In this document: positions 7,181 through 15,654 of the stretch, one piece after another
Layout: every line of letters begins with the position of its first letter
Numbering within the stretch: position 1 is the stretch's first letter
DNA from: Thermoleptolyngbya sp046719575
GTDB taxonomy: Bacteria > Cyanobacteriota > Cyanobacteriia > Elainellales > Elainellaceae
Assembly (NCBI GenBank): GCA_046719575.1
Contig: JBDNCP010000022.1
Span: 1-41,978 of the forward strand
Length of the DNA: 41,978 nucleotides
Reading direction: 5' to 3'
Notes under the pieces: generated by a model
What the model was told of the DNA's origin: nothing
The model's input: only the letters and a program-made list of their open reading frames with translations
Databases searched by the model: none
Program-made: the position numbers and the translations under genes

Positions 7181-7940
7181 GAGTGCGATCGCCCAGCCAG
7201 CCCGTTTCCCTGAGCCGCAGAACGACCTGATTTACCCGCTGCCGCAGGCTTTGATAGCGGTGGCCGCGCGGCATGGCGATCGCCAGCGGCTCGCCCGACA
7301 GCCGCTCTGGCAGCACTTGATAATTGGGATTGCCCTGGGCCCAGCCAATCAGAATGCTGGCATCAGCAGCAAAGGCGGCGACCTGGCCCGCTTCCATCAG
7401 CGTCAGCGCGTCTTGATAAGACCTCACGCCGACAAGCTGCGCCTGGGGCAAGCGCGATCGCACAACGGCGATGGTGCTGGAGTTTTCCAAAACGGCGATC
7501 GCCCGTCGGCGCAGGTGAGCGGTGCGCTGAATCGTGCTGTCGCGGGTAATCAGCGCCGTTCCGTCCAGATAATATGCCTCGCTGAAATCCACCAGCCGCG
7601 CCCGCGAGGCCGTCAGTGTCATGCGGGCGATGACCACATCCACCTCATCCGACAGCAGCGCCGCTAGTCGCTCTTGGTTGCTCACGGGGCGCAGTTCCAC
7701 CGCGTCTGGGCGACCCAGCAGTTCGGCAGCAAGCTGTCGCGCCAGGTCAATTTCCAGCCCTTGCAGCGTCCCCGACGAGTCCTGGAAGCCCAGCGGCGGC
7801 AGGTTGTCTTTCACCGCCACAATCAGGTAGCCGCGCCGCCGAATCGTGTCCAGATCTGCCGCATGAACGAACGGGGGCACAGCACCCTGCACCCCCGCCC
7901 AGATTCCTAAAATCAAACTCGCAACTCGCAGCTTGATCAA
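7164..7940 (-). CDS. Family 3 solute-binding protein (amino-acid type)
   Basis: This 258-residue protein has a signal peptide (about 1-28, ending FVHAAD) followed by a PBPb/SBP_bac_3 fold. It shows the typical opening DTIRRRGYLIVAVKDNLPPLGF and the helix GLEIDLARQLAAELLG, then DVVIARMTLTASRARLVDFS. Such proteins capture polar amino acids or similar small solutes in the periplasm for an ABC importer. No permease or ATPase is adjacent, so the partner is encoded elsewhere. The start is a TTG 8 bp after the rplT stop, and no later ATG would keep the signal peptide. The gene appears to be the last cistron of the rpmI-rplT transcript, an unusual companion. Its 3' end runs into a tandem repeat. Confidence 0.85.
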   Translation of the reverse strand: MIKLRVASLILGIWAGVQGAVPPFVHAADLDTIRRRGYLIVAVKDNLPPLGFQDSSGTLQGLEIDLARQLAAELLGRPDAVELRPVSNQERLAALLSDEVDVVIARMTLTASRARLVDFSEAYYLDGTALITRDSTIQRTAHLRRRAIAVLENSSTIAVVRSRLPQAQLVGVRSYQDALTLMEAGQVAAFAADASILIGWAQGNPNYQVLPERLSGEPLAIAMPRGHRYQSLRQRVNQVVLRLRETGWLGDRTRFWGL

Positions 7941-7948
7941 GCGTTTAC

Positions 7949-8305
7949 CTAGCCCTTGGCCTTGCTGGCAACTTCGATCACTTTGCCAAAGCCTACGGGA
8001 TCGAGAATCGCCATCTGCGCCAGCATTTTACGGTTGATCTCGATGTTGGCTTTGTGCAGGCTGCCGATGAGCTGGCTATAGCTCATGCCGTGCTGACGAG
8101 CGGCGGCGTTGATGCGGGTGATCCAGAGGCGGCGAAAATCGCGCTTCCGCTTGCGGCGATCGCGGTAGGCGTTCCGCAGTGCCTTCATCACCTGCTGGTT
8201 TGCGGTACGAAATAGCGTGGAGTGCGACCCCCGGAAGCCCTTGGCGAGCTTCAAAATCTTTTTCCGACGCTTGCGCGCCACGTTTCCGCGTTTTACACGA
8301 GTCAT
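7949..8305 (-). CDS. rplT: 50S ribosomal protein L20
   Basis: This 118-residue basic protein begins MTRVKRGNVARKRRKKILKL and contains GFRGSHSTLFRTANQQVMKA and the DRRKRKRDFRRLWITRINAA region. These are diagnostic of L20 over its full usual length. L20 binds 23S rRNA early in 50S assembly and in several bacteria also represses its own operon. AGGGA lies 8 nt before the ATG. It follows rpmI by 142 bp, the standard L35-L20 order. infC, often upstream in other bacteria, is not in the window. The 142-bp gap would be the place for an L20-binding leader, but no clear structure was recognised. Confidence 0.98.
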   Translation of the reverse strand: MTRVKRGNVARKRRKKILKLAKGFRGSHSTLFRTANQQVMKALRNAYRDRRKRKRDFRRLWITRINAAARQHGMSYSQLIGSLHKANIEINRKMLAQMAILDPVGFGKVIEVASKAKG

Positions 8306-8447
8306 AAGTTCAGTCCCTACACTTGGTTAAAAGTTGAGTTCGGTCATCGGGCAGTCGCAGGCGGTAGGTGATGCCAGGCCATGCGCCCAACCCTTTGAAA
8401 AGCAGCTTGAAAAGCAGCTGGCGGACTTTATCAAGAATCCACCCTAC

Positions 8448-8645
8448 CTACAGGTAAGGCATCATCAGTTCCACATTTTCTGCGTCGCGCTCATGCACGT
8501 CGGCCTTTTGTCCGAGGCGGCGTTTGCGGGCGGCAGTCTTGTGCTGCAACAGGTGGTTGCGATAGGCCTTGCGGCGGCGAATCTTGCCGCTGCCAGTGCG
8601 CTCAAAGCGCTTAGCAGCCGCTTTCCGAGTTTTTAGCTTGGGCAT
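8448..8645 (-). CDS. rpmI: 50S ribosomal protein L35
   Basis: This 65-residue basic protein begins MPKLKTRKAAAKRFERTGSG, and the core KIRRRKAYRNHLLQHKTAARKR is typical of L35. It is a component of the large ribosomal subunit. AGGA about 6 nt before the ATG supports the start. It is the first gene of a minus-strand unit that continues with rplT and a solute-binding protein. Its promoter must lie in 8646-8930, in the region shared with the divergent ABC permease gene. Confidence 0.98.
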   Translation of the reverse strand: MPKLKTRKAAAKRFERTGSGKIRRRKAYRNHLLQHKTAARKRRLGQKADVHERDAENVELMMPYL

Positions 8646-9012
8646 GGTCGTCCTGCCATAAATTTCACACAGTCTACAATTCTACACGCCAAGGCAGCTT
8701 AGCGGCAATCCACAAAAACTTTTGCAGAAGTTTGGCGGTATGGTTTTGCCGCCACCGACGGGTGTGCTGCCTATCCAAGTCGTGCGCCCGGAGATCGGCG
8801 AAACCGGAGCAGCAATCGACTAGCGCAGCGGACGGCTTTGTCCTTGGCTGGGGTAGAAATTCTGCAATACGCTACGCTATTTACTAAGTGGGCTAAGCAA
8901 TTTGTAGAAGTTGTGCGGCTTCCATCTCAAAACTTTTTAGCGACACCTTTTTAGCGACACTTTTTTGTAGCAACTCTTTTGTAGCCACTCCTTGTAGCGA
9001 CTGCGTAATCCT
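8646..9012. other. Divergent intergenic region with degenerate tandem repeats
   Basis: These 367 bp separate rpmI (minus) from the ABC permease (plus). Most of it shows no gene. The last 80 bp carry about five degenerate units of 13-14 bp at 8933-9001, based on CTTTTTAGCGACA and drifting to CTTTTTTGTAGCAA. The array ends 11 bp before the permease ATG and leaves no Shine-Dalgarno sequence. It may affect translation of the permease. Confidence 0.7.
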
Positions 9013-9912
9013 ATGAGCCAGACCGTTACTCCGCCCCAACCCAATCTAGAAAGTTTGCGCCCGAATGGAGGCACAGCGGCGATCGCCCCTGCCGCTTCTT
9101 CACCGCTCAGCGATTTTCTGCAAGAAACGACGGCGCTGACCAAGCGGCTGTTTATCCAGCTCCAGCGCCGCCCGACGACCCTCATTGCTGGATTGATTCA
9201 GCCCGTCATGTGGCTAGTGCTGTTTGGGGCGCTGTTTCAAAATGTGCCGCCGGGCCTGTTTGGCGGCAGCGAGAACTATGGACAGTTTCTCGGTGCGGGC
9301 GTGATGGTGTTTACGGCCTTTGGCGGTGCGCTGAATGCGGGCTTGCCCGTCATGTTTGACCGGGAGTTTGGCTTTTTGAATCGGCTGCTGGTGGCTCCGC
9401 TGGTGTCGCGGTTTTCCATCGTCGCCGCTTCAGCCATCTTCATCACCACGCTGAGCGTGCTGCAAACGGCGGTGATTATCGCCATGAGCGCGGTTTTGGG
9501 TGCAGGATTTCCCGGACTGGGCGGGCTGGCGCTGGTGGCGGCGATTATCTTGCTGCTGGTGGTGGCGGTGACGGCGATCAGCCTGGGGCTGGCCTTTGCG
9601 CTGCCGGGGCACATTGAGCTAATTGCCGTCATTTTTGTCACCAACTTGCCCCTGCTGTTTGCCAGCACCGCCCTCGCGCCGCTGAGCTTTATGCCGCGCT
9701 GGTTGCAGTGGGTGGCATCGCTGAACCCGCTGAGCTATGCCATCGAGCCGATCCGCTATGTGTATAACCATGCAGACTGGTCGCTGGGCAGCGTGGTCAT
9801 GAATGCACCCTTTGCCGACGTGACGATGGGCGGGGCGCTGCTGGTGTTGGCGGGGTTTGGCGCGGTAGCGCTGGTGGGCGTGCGATCGCTCCTCAGCCGC
9901 AGTTTCGCTTGA
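9013..9912 (+). CDS. ABC-2 type transporter permease
   Basis: This 299-residue integral membrane protein has a short cytoplasmic N-terminus (about 1-55) and six predicted membrane segments. It carries the ABC-2/DrrB-like signatures RRPTTLIAGLIQPVMWLVLF near the first segment and SLNPLSYAIEPIRYVYNHADW near the last. Such permeases export lipids, polysaccharides or drugs with a separate ATPase. No ATP-binding subunit is encoded next to it, so the partner lies outside the window. The ATG at 9013 has no ribosome site and follows the tandem repeats directly. The substrate cannot be told from sequence. Confidence 0.9.
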   Translation: MSQTVTPPQPNLESLRPNGGTAAIAPAASSPLSDFLQETTALTKRLFIQLQRRPTTLIAGLIQPVMWLVLFGALFQNVPPGLFGGSENYGQFLGAGVMVFTAFGGALNAGLPVMFDREFGFLNRLLVAPLVSRFSIVAASAIFITTLSVLQTAVIIAMSAVLGAGFPGLGGLALVAAIILLLVVAVTAISLGLAFALPGHIELIAVIFVTNLPLLFASTALAPLSFMPRWLQWVASLNPLSYAIEPIRYVYNHADWSLGSVVMNAPFADVTMGGALLVLAGFGAVALVGVRSLLSRSFA

Positions 9913-10078
9913 GCCGGGTACAGTGGGGCGATGCTGCCAGCGCAGATTCAGGTTTGCTATGATGCCGGGGAGCATTTTCGCTAGGTGTTGCGTCTGAGCA
10001 TTCAGTGCTTGACGTTTTGATTCAGAGTTGGTTGAAGACTTAATTCGCCCGCAGGTGTCAGATCTGGAGTATCAAGTC

Positions 10079-10462
10079 ATGAATTCATTCGTAACCCGCT
10101 TAATTCGGCAAGTCGCCCTAGGAACCGCCAGCGCAGTCGTCGGGGTGTCTCTAGGTATGGTTTCTGCCGCTGCCCAGTCTACGGCTGGCGATCTGGTCAC
10201 GCCGTCACAAAACGAAAGCCGAGATCTGTTCTCAGACCGCAACGACAACCCGATGAGCGGCATTCACGACCTGATTCATCAGCTTAACTACGGCTCTATT
10301 CGCTCTCCAGAGGAGTTTCGCCGCCAGCAGCAGCAAAACATCAACTCTGCGGCTGAGCAATTCCGGGCACGCCAGCGAGCCATCTTAGAACAGCAGCAGC
10401 AACAGGCTCAGCCAGAGGCGCTACCCCCTCGGCCCGCAGCCAACGAAACGCCAGTTCCTTAA
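10079..10462 (+). CDS. Secreted Gln-rich hypothetical protein
   Basis: This 127-residue protein has a clear signal peptide (residues 1 to about 34, ending SAAAQS). The mature part is short, hydrophilic and alpha-helical with many Gln and Arg (RRQQQQN, LEQQQQQA) and a Pro-rich tail. A conserved-looking block is GIHDLIHQLNYGSIRSPEEF. I do not recognise the family. The ATG at 10079 has GGAG 9 nt upstream. A longer TTG frame from 10028 lacks a ribosome site and would bury the signal peptide. It is probably periplasmic. It is transcribed on its own and converges with psbV2. Confidence 0.75.
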   Translation: MNSFVTRLIRQVALGTASAVVGVSLGMVSAAAQSTAGDLVTPSQNESRDLFSDRNDNPMSGIHDLIHQLNYGSIRSPEEFRRQQQQNINSAAEQFRARQRAILEQQQQQAQPEALPPRPAANETPVP

Positions 10463-10650
10463 TCGCTAAGCTAGAGTCCAGAATTGAGACAAGCTGGCTC
10501 TCTAAGCATTTGAGAAGCGTTTGAGTAAAAAGTGTTTGAGGTGAAAAGAGTTCAAGGGCGAGGGGCGGCTTGCGCCCCGATTGGCCTGAACTTTTGCCTT
10601 GAGTTTGCCTTGAGAATGTGGAGGATCGAAAGGAAAGGGTACTGTTGTTT

Positions 10651-11220
10651 TTAGAAATCCGCAGTGCCCCAGCCAGGTGCCTTCTGCGCGGATCGCAAGA
10701 TAAAAGCCGAGAGCTTTTCGACCTGCGCCTGACTCATCCAGTCTTCGGAAACGCGACGGCACTCCAACGCTTCTTCGGAGCCGTCGTAGGTCGTGGGGGC
10801 CCGCAAGAATGCCACTAGGCTGTTGATGGTATCACGGGGCGGGGTTGCGCCTTTTAGTGCTGCTAGAGAGAGCGGCACAGTTGGATTGGGCAAGGTCGAA
10901 CCGCCGACATGACAGTTTTTGCAATTCTCTTCAAATAGGCGCTTGCCTGCGGTCAGATCGATTGCCGAGAAGGACTGGGTAGTGTTTGCGTCTAGGGGCA
11001 GTTCTACTGGTTCGGAGGCATCTAGAAATCGCGCCACGTAGGGATCGACGGGCCCGGCGATCGCCCCTTGCGGAACGAGGGCGATCGCCCCAAGCCAGCA
11101 TCCCGCGATCGCCCACCCAATCACCCGCCACCAACTTGCGGCGGGCCAGATTTTCCCCAACCAATAGTTCGCCCAAAACCATCCCTGCGCGCCTTTCTGC
11201 TCAGCCTGCTGCATTGCCAT
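10651..11220 (-). CDS. psbV2: PsbV2-type cytochrome c (cytochrome c550-like)
   Basis: This 189-residue protein has an N-terminal membrane or signal segment (about 31-56) and one haem c motif CKNCH at residues 100-104, followed by VGGSTLPNPTVPLSL. The segments ATPPRDTINSLVAFLRAPTTYDG and QKAPGWGTADF match my memory of PsbV2, the paralogue of photosystem II cytochrome c550. Where PsbV has its distal His ligand, this protein has Cys154 (in ALECRRV). PsbV2 is reported to use His/Cys haem coordination, which fits. The protein would reside in the thylakoid lumen; its role is unresolved. psbV itself is not adjacent, although the two are often neighbours. ATGs at 11220 and 11214 are both possible starts. 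Confidence 0.85.
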   Translation of the reverse strand: MAMQQAEQKGAQGWFWANYWLGKIWPAASWWRVIGWAIAGCWLGAIALVPQGAIAGPVDPYVARFLDASEPVELPLDANTTQSFSAIDLTAGKRLFEENCKNCHVGGSTLPNPTVPLSLAALKGATPPRDTINSLVAFLRAPTTYDGSEEALECRRVSEDWMSQAQVEKLSAFILRSAQKAPGWGTADF

Positions 11221-11354
11221 TCCCAGAATCGATCACTTACCTCACTCTAGTATCAATTCTCCTCTAACTAGAGAGACCAAATTAAAAACAATTCCTAAAC
11301 CCTGCGCGGGCGGCGCAAGGGGGTTGGGTTCTATGTTCACTAACATCTACCTAC

Positions 11355-11435
11355 TAGACCTCTTGCATGAATGCTGTTTTGAGGGTGTGAATCGTGGCGC
11401 GGTACCGCCGCGCCACGATTCACGCAAGAAGTCTA
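11355..11435 (+). mobile_element. 81-bp palindromic MITE-like element, copy 1
   Basis: The termini TAGACCTCTTGCATGAAT and ATTCACGCAAGAAGTCTA are inverted repeats with two mismatches. Inside, 11387-11402 and 11408-11423 form a perfect 16-bp stem (GTGAATCGTGGCGCGG) around a 5-nt loop. The copy at 24678-24758 is exactly as long, in opposite orientation, with about seven differences. TA at both outer ends might be a TA target duplication. It has no coding capacity. Confidence 0.85.
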
Positions 11436-11564
11436 CTGATCAATTCTCTTGGGTAGCGCTCAGAATGAACCTGCTGCTAGCCCGCAACCACTAGACAAGG
11501 AACCTAAAATCGCAAAGCCAAAATCGAGAATTGGACATAACGCTGGTAATACAGGGGGCGACAG

Positions 11565-11616
11565 TTCCCTCGCCAAATTCCCTTGCCAAATTCCCTTGCC
11601 AAATTCCCTTGCAATG
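11565..11616 (+). repeat. 13-bp tandem array
   Basis: Units TTCCCTCGCCAAA (11565-11577) and TTCCCTTGCCAAA (11578-11590, 11591-11603) are followed by a diverged TTCCCTTGCAATG. Related words (CCTTTGCAATGCCCTTG) trail off to 11633. It lies in a gene-free stretch. Confidence 0.88.
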
Positions 11617-12031
11617 CCTTTGCAATGCCCTTGCTAAATTAGCCAATGCTCCATGTCGCGCCATAGCGTCCGCCTTGGGTCTCGGTTCTGGCGGGTTGCA
11701 GCCTGCCCAAATTCTCTGCCGCCTTCTTTGTAAATCAGGCTTAACAAACGAAAGGAAGAGCAGACCTTTAGAATGGATCAGGGCGACACGGAACAATGGA
11801 TAAAACCTGGTATAAAACTTTTGATGTCAGCCCAAAAATGGTCAATAAAACCGGAACTACGTTAGATTCGTAAATTTTTGAAGGACGGCTTACTGTAAGC
11901 CAGGTTCTCAGACTAGCCTGAGATTAGTCCCTGAACTTGGTTCCTAAACTAGTCTCTGAATCTAGTTCTCAAAGCCAGTCCAAAGATTGGTTCGATTTAG
12001 TTAATGACTCGGTGCGCGAGGAGACGAACAA

Positions 12032-12613
12032 ATGTTGGATTTTTGGGGTCGGCATTCACGCCGCGGTGCGGAAGAATGGGTGCAGCCCCTAGTAGAAACC
12101 TATCAGGCGATTAGCTCTGCTTCGGTGGATGCCCTGTGGCAGCGAGTCATCAACTTGGCTGACGTTTCCTGGCATCCGCTGATCGCCCGCACCAATGTCC
12201 CCAAAGGACTCATCCCAAAACCAGGGCTGATTTATCAGGCAGTTTCGCGCCTGTTTTTGCCGATTCCGATTCGGATTTTTGTGGAGCGGGTATCGCCTCG
12301 TGAACTGCTGAGTGTCCGCATTCTGGCGCTGCCAGGAATAGAGGAGCGAGTCACCTATCGGGTCGAGTCTACGCTCTGCGGTACACGAGTGTCCTATTCG
12401 GTCACGCTGAAGGGCTGGCTGTCGCCGCTGATTTGGTCGTTTATCCGTCCCTATGCTGCCCGCGTAGCCACGGAACTGGCCCATGCCGCCGAGCAAGATT
12501 TAGAACGGGCGGCCTGTCCCCGTTCATCCCGCCGCGCATTGCCTAATGTAAACGCCGATTTGTTCGGGCTATTGCTGCTGGTCTATAGTCTGTCTCTTCC
12601 ACTTCATTCTTGA
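12032..12613 (+). CDS. SRPBCC (START-like) family protein, probable
   Basis: This 193-residue protein has the general look of the SRPBCC helix-grip fold. An early helix ends in SVDALWQRVINLADVSWHPL. Then come beta-strand-like blocks including RELLSVRILALPGIEERVTYRVES and a long C-terminal helix AARVATELAHAAEQDLERA. Such proteins bind hydrophobic ligands in a cavity or act as cyclase-like enzymes. The ligand is unknown. AGGAG 8 nt before the ATG gives a firm start. The last 20 residues are hydrophobic (FGLLLLVYSLSLPL), possibly a C-terminal membrane anchor. It precedes glgA on the same strand, but a 307-bp gap makes an operon uncertain. Confidence 0.65.
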   Translation: MLDFWGRHSRRGAEEWVQPLVETYQAISSASVDALWQRVINLADVSWHPLIARTNVPKGLIPKPGLIYQAVSRLFLPIPIRIFVERVSPRELLSVRILALPGIEERVTYRVESTLCGTRVSYSVTLKGWLSPLIWSFIRPYAARVATELAHAAEQDLERAACPRSSRRALPNVNADLFGLLLLVYSLSLPLHS

Positions 12614-12920
12614 GAGAGCAGATGTGCTGAAGGAATTTTTTATGGTCTTTAAGGGAGAGTTGGCTAACCTCGGTCCAAGGAGACGCAGAATGCTGACCAT
12701 TGAGTCTGGCTTTGGAGATCTCTTGCAGGCGATCGCCCCAGGACTATCCACGAGTCACCCAAAATATGGTTTTATACTTTTGTGAAGCATTGCGTGCGGA
12801 ACATCAGCCAAACTCTATTTTCTCGAAGCATCTCTTCTCAGAATCGCTTCTGACCCGTCTCCCAGCGCAGCTTCTCATGTTGTAGCCATTAGCTAGTTTC
12901 CCTTCAGCAAGGAGCCGTTC
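12614..12920. other. Intergenic region upstream of glgA
   Basis: These 307 bp hold no gene that I can support. A TATACT at 12773-12778 could be a -10 element for glgA, but no good -35 stands at the right distance. A strong AAGGAG lies 7 nt before the glgA start. Confidence 0.4.
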
Positions 12921-14399
12921 ATGTATATTGTGCAAGTTGCCTCCGAGTGTGCGCCGGTCATCAAAGCTGGGGGACTGGGCGATGTGGTCTATGGGCTAAG
13001 CCGGGAGCTAGAGATTCGCGGCAATACGGTGGAAATCATCCTGCCCATGTATGACTGCATGAGGTATGACCACATCTGGGGGCTGCACGAATCCTATCGA
13101 GATTTGTCGGTGCCCTGGTATGGCGCGGCAATCAAGTGCGACGTGTTTTGCGGCTGGGTGCATGGTCGGCTGTGCTTCTTCATTCAGCCCAAGTCTCAGG
13201 ATAATTTCTTTAACCGGGGCATTTACTATGGTGCATCGGATGACAATATGCGCTTTGCTTTCTTTAGCAAGGCGGCGCTGGAGTTTTTGCTCCGCACCAA
13301 CAAGCGCCCCGACGTGATCCACTGCCACGACTGGCAGACGGGGCTGGTGCCAGTATTGCTGTACGAAATCTACAAATGGCACGGCATGGCAAACCAGCGC
13401 GTGCTGTTTACCATCCACAACTTCAAGCATCAGGGCATTGGCGGCGTGGATATCCTCTGGGCGACAGGGCTAAATCGCGAAGAATACTACTTTCAGTACG
13501 ATCGCTTGCAAGATAACTTCAATCCCTTCGTCCTCAACTTTATGAAGGGTGGCATCGTCTACGCCAATCACGTCAACACAGTTTCGCCCCATCATGCCTG
13601 GGAAGCTCACTATGGCAATGAAGGCTACGGGCTGGGCCACACGCTACATACCCACAGATATAAGTTCAGCGGTATTCTCAACGGGGTTGATTACGACATT
13701 TGGAACCCGGAAATCGACAAGTACATTTCGGCAAGATATACCGCCGAAACGCTGGAAAACAAAGTGAAGAATAAGAAGGCGCTGCGCGATCGCCTCCATC
13801 TCCGCCACGACCCCGAAAAGCCGCTGATCTGCTACATCGGCCGGCTCGATGAGCAAAAGGGCGTGCATCTGGTGCATCACGCGATTTATCACGCGCTGCT
13901 GCGGGGGGCGCAGTTTGTGCTGCTGGGGTCGGCCACCGAGCGCGGCATCAACGATTGGTTCTGGCATGAAAAGAACTTTCTCTATAGCAATCCAGACGCG
14001 CACCTAGAGCTGGGGTTTAACGAAGAACTCTCCCACCTAATTTACGCCGGGGCGGACATGATCGTTGTGCCTAGCAACTTTGAACCCTGTGGGCTGACCC
14101 AGATGATTGGGCTGAAATATGGCACAGTGCCTATCGTGCGCGGCGTTGGCGGTCTGGTCAATACAGTGTTTGATCGCGACTATGACGAAAACCACCCGCC
14201 CGAAAAGCGCAACGGCTACGTTTTTCAGCACACTGATTTTCAGGCGCTAGAGTCGGCGATGGATCGGGCGATCGGGCTGTGGCGTTACTATCCCGAAGAG
14301 TTTGAAAAGCTCGTGCTGCAAGGCATGGCGTATGACTATTCCTGGAAAGACCCCGGCGAGGCGTATCTGGGCGTGTACGAGTACATCCGCCATCGGTAG
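12921..14399 (+). CDS. glgA: Glycogen synthase (GT5)
   Basis: This 492-residue GT-B enzyme transfers glucose from ADP-glucose to growing alpha-1,4-glucan in the cytoplasm. The N-terminal ADP-glucose motif is KAGGLGD (about residues 16-22). HCHDWQTGLVP and FTIHNFKHQG follow in the first domain. The second domain has CYIGRLDEQKGVHL and the donor-site block VVPSNFEPCGLTQMIGLKYGT. The length is normal. The opening MYIVQVASECAPVIKAGG matches what I recall as the second cyanobacterial isoform (GlgA2 type) rather than the MKILFVAAE type. AAGGAG 7 nt before the ATG supports the start. No other glycogen gene is nearby. Confidence 0.95.
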   Translation: MYIVQVASECAPVIKAGGLGDVVYGLSRELEIRGNTVEIILPMYDCMRYDHIWGLHESYRDLSVPWYGAAIKCDVFCGWVHGRLCFFIQPKSQDNFFNRGIYYGASDDNMRFAFFSKAALEFLLRTNKRPDVIHCHDWQTGLVPVLLYEIYKWHGMANQRVLFTIHNFKHQGIGGVDILWATGLNREEYYFQYDRLQDNFNPFVLNFMKGGIVYANHVNTVSPHHAWEAHYGNEGYGLGHTLHTHRYKFSGILNGVDYDIWNPEIDKYISARYTAETLENKVKNKKALRDRLHLRHDPEKPLICYIGRLDEQKGVHLVHHAIYHALLRGAQFVLLGSATERGINDWFWHEKNFLYSNPDAHLELGFNEELSHLIYAGADMIVVPSNFEPCGLTQMIGLKYGTVPIVRGVGGLVNTVFDRDYDENHPPEKRNGYVFQHTDFQALESAMDRAIGLWRYYPEEFEKLVLQGMAYDYSWKDPGEAYLGVYEYIRHR

Positions 14400-14449
14400 C
14401 AAAAGTTATCGCATCAGACCTTGTGAGGACTCTCCGTGAAGACTCTCCG

Positions 14450-15601
14450 CTAACGAGTAGGCGCATTCTCGAAGGCGTGGGCGATCGCATACCAGGCTGG
14501 CTTGCGCTCCAGGTTTTCATCTAGCGGCAAGGGGCGCACAGGGAGTCCGTCTTCTCGCGGCTTGAACTCCGAGAGCCAGGTGTAGCGATCGCTCAAGCCC
14601 CAGGTCAGCACCGCAATGACGGCTGGTTCATCCAGTACCACATCCAGATATTCTCGATAGGCATCGGCAACGAGGCGATCGCGGTCTGCAATATCAGCAG
14701 GCAAGCCCTGATCGCTCACATCCAGTTCTGTGATCAAGATTTTTAGCCCCATGCTGGCAATGTCTCGCAGAAATTGCCTGAGCTTCTCAGCATTAAATCG
14801 TGTTTCACTGGCCCGCAGATGAGACTGAATTCCAAATGCTTGAATGGGAGTTCCTTTGGCTTGTAATCGTTCCAAAAGCCGCAAAGCTGCATGACGTTTT
14901 GCATTATGACTAGACGTGTCATATTGCAATCCATAGTCGTTATACAATCGCATTGCCGCTGGGTCAGCCTGCGCTGCTGCTCGAAATGCCACGTCAATAT
15001 AGTCTTCACCCAATGCTTCGAGCCAGGGCGTATTTCGCATACCATTTTGTAGCCCATCTGGCACCTCAATCGCCTCATTCACGACATCCCATGAATGAAC
15101 CTGACCCGCATAGCGCTTTCCCACCGTTTCAATATGATTGATTAGCAATTGCTCCGCATTTCGGCTGCTAATTGCTTCCCTCAGCCAGCGAGGCATCGCC
15201 TGGTGCCAGACAAATGTATGACCTCGCATCTTCAAATTGTGGGTTTCTGCAAAGCGAAACAGCCAATCTGTTTCTGTAAAATTAAAAGACTCTAGAGACG
15301 GGCGCAGGGCACGCCACTTTAGCCCATTCTCTGGAACTAAAATATTACAGTTCTCGACATGGCGCGCCGCAAATTGCGAATCGGAAGACAAAATTGAGTA
15401 GTCTGAAGCTGCGCCATACAGAATGTTCTTTTTTGCTGCAATTTCTGCCAACGAACCTGAGCTTTCGGACGCAGAGGCAGTGAGCGAAAAGCCTCGTTTT
15501 GGAGGGCGATCGCCATAAGAAAACTGCTCTCTCCCTATTGAAGAACAGCTTGCGGCGACTGCTCCAAGACCAAAATGTAGGAACCTGCGACGGCTAAACA
15601 T
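14450..15601 (-). CDS. GH10 glycoside hydrolase (endo-beta-1,4-xylanase family), exported
   Basis: This 383-residue enzyme starts with a twin-arginine-like signal (SRRRFLHFGLGAVAA, with a Cys19 that might be a weak lipobox). The GH10 barrel follows: ENGLKWRALRPS, then RGHTFVWHQAMPRWL, then the acid/base Glu176 in WDVVNEAIE, and the nucleophile Glu292 in LITELDVSD. All key residues are intact. GH10 enzymes cleave beta-1,4-xylan and some related glycans. Here the gene is the last cistron of the exopolysaccharide operon, 53 bp after the WecG-type gene. It more likely trims or releases the cell's own polymer than digests plant xylan. That role is inferred. Confidence 0.92.
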   Translation of the reverse strand: MFSRRRFLHFGLGAVAASCSSIGREQFSYGDRPPKRGFSLTASASESSGSLAEIAAKKNILYGAASDYSILSSDSQFAARHVENCNILVPENGLKWRALRPSLESFNFTETDWLFRFAETHNLKMRGHTFVWHQAMPRWLREAISSRNAEQLLINHIETVGKRYAGQVHSWDVVNEAIEVPDGLQNGMRNTPWLEALGEDYIDVAFRAAAQADPAAMRLYNDYGLQYDTSSHNAKRHAALRLLERLQAKGTPIQAFGIQSHLRASETRFNAEKLRQFLRDIASMGLKILITELDVSDQGLPADIADRDRLVADAYREYLDVVLDEPAVIAVLTWGLSDRYTWLSEFKPREDGLPVRPLPLDENLERKPAWYAIAHAFENAPTR

Positions 15602-15654
15602 ACTCCTAAGCCTCTGACAAAATGCGCGATTTCAAAAAGATTTCAAAAAAATAT

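Larger units (their letters stand above)
11221..12031. other. Gene-free region rich in repeats
   Basis: These 811 bp hold no convincing gene. They contain the 81-bp palindromic element (11355-11435), a 13-bp tandem array (11565-11616) and, at about 11900-11995, a decayed direct repeat of roughly 25 bp built on words such as CTAGTCTCTGAA and GGTTCTCA. Promoters for psbV2 and the SRPBCC gene must lie at the two ends. I could not assign them. Confidence 0.6.
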
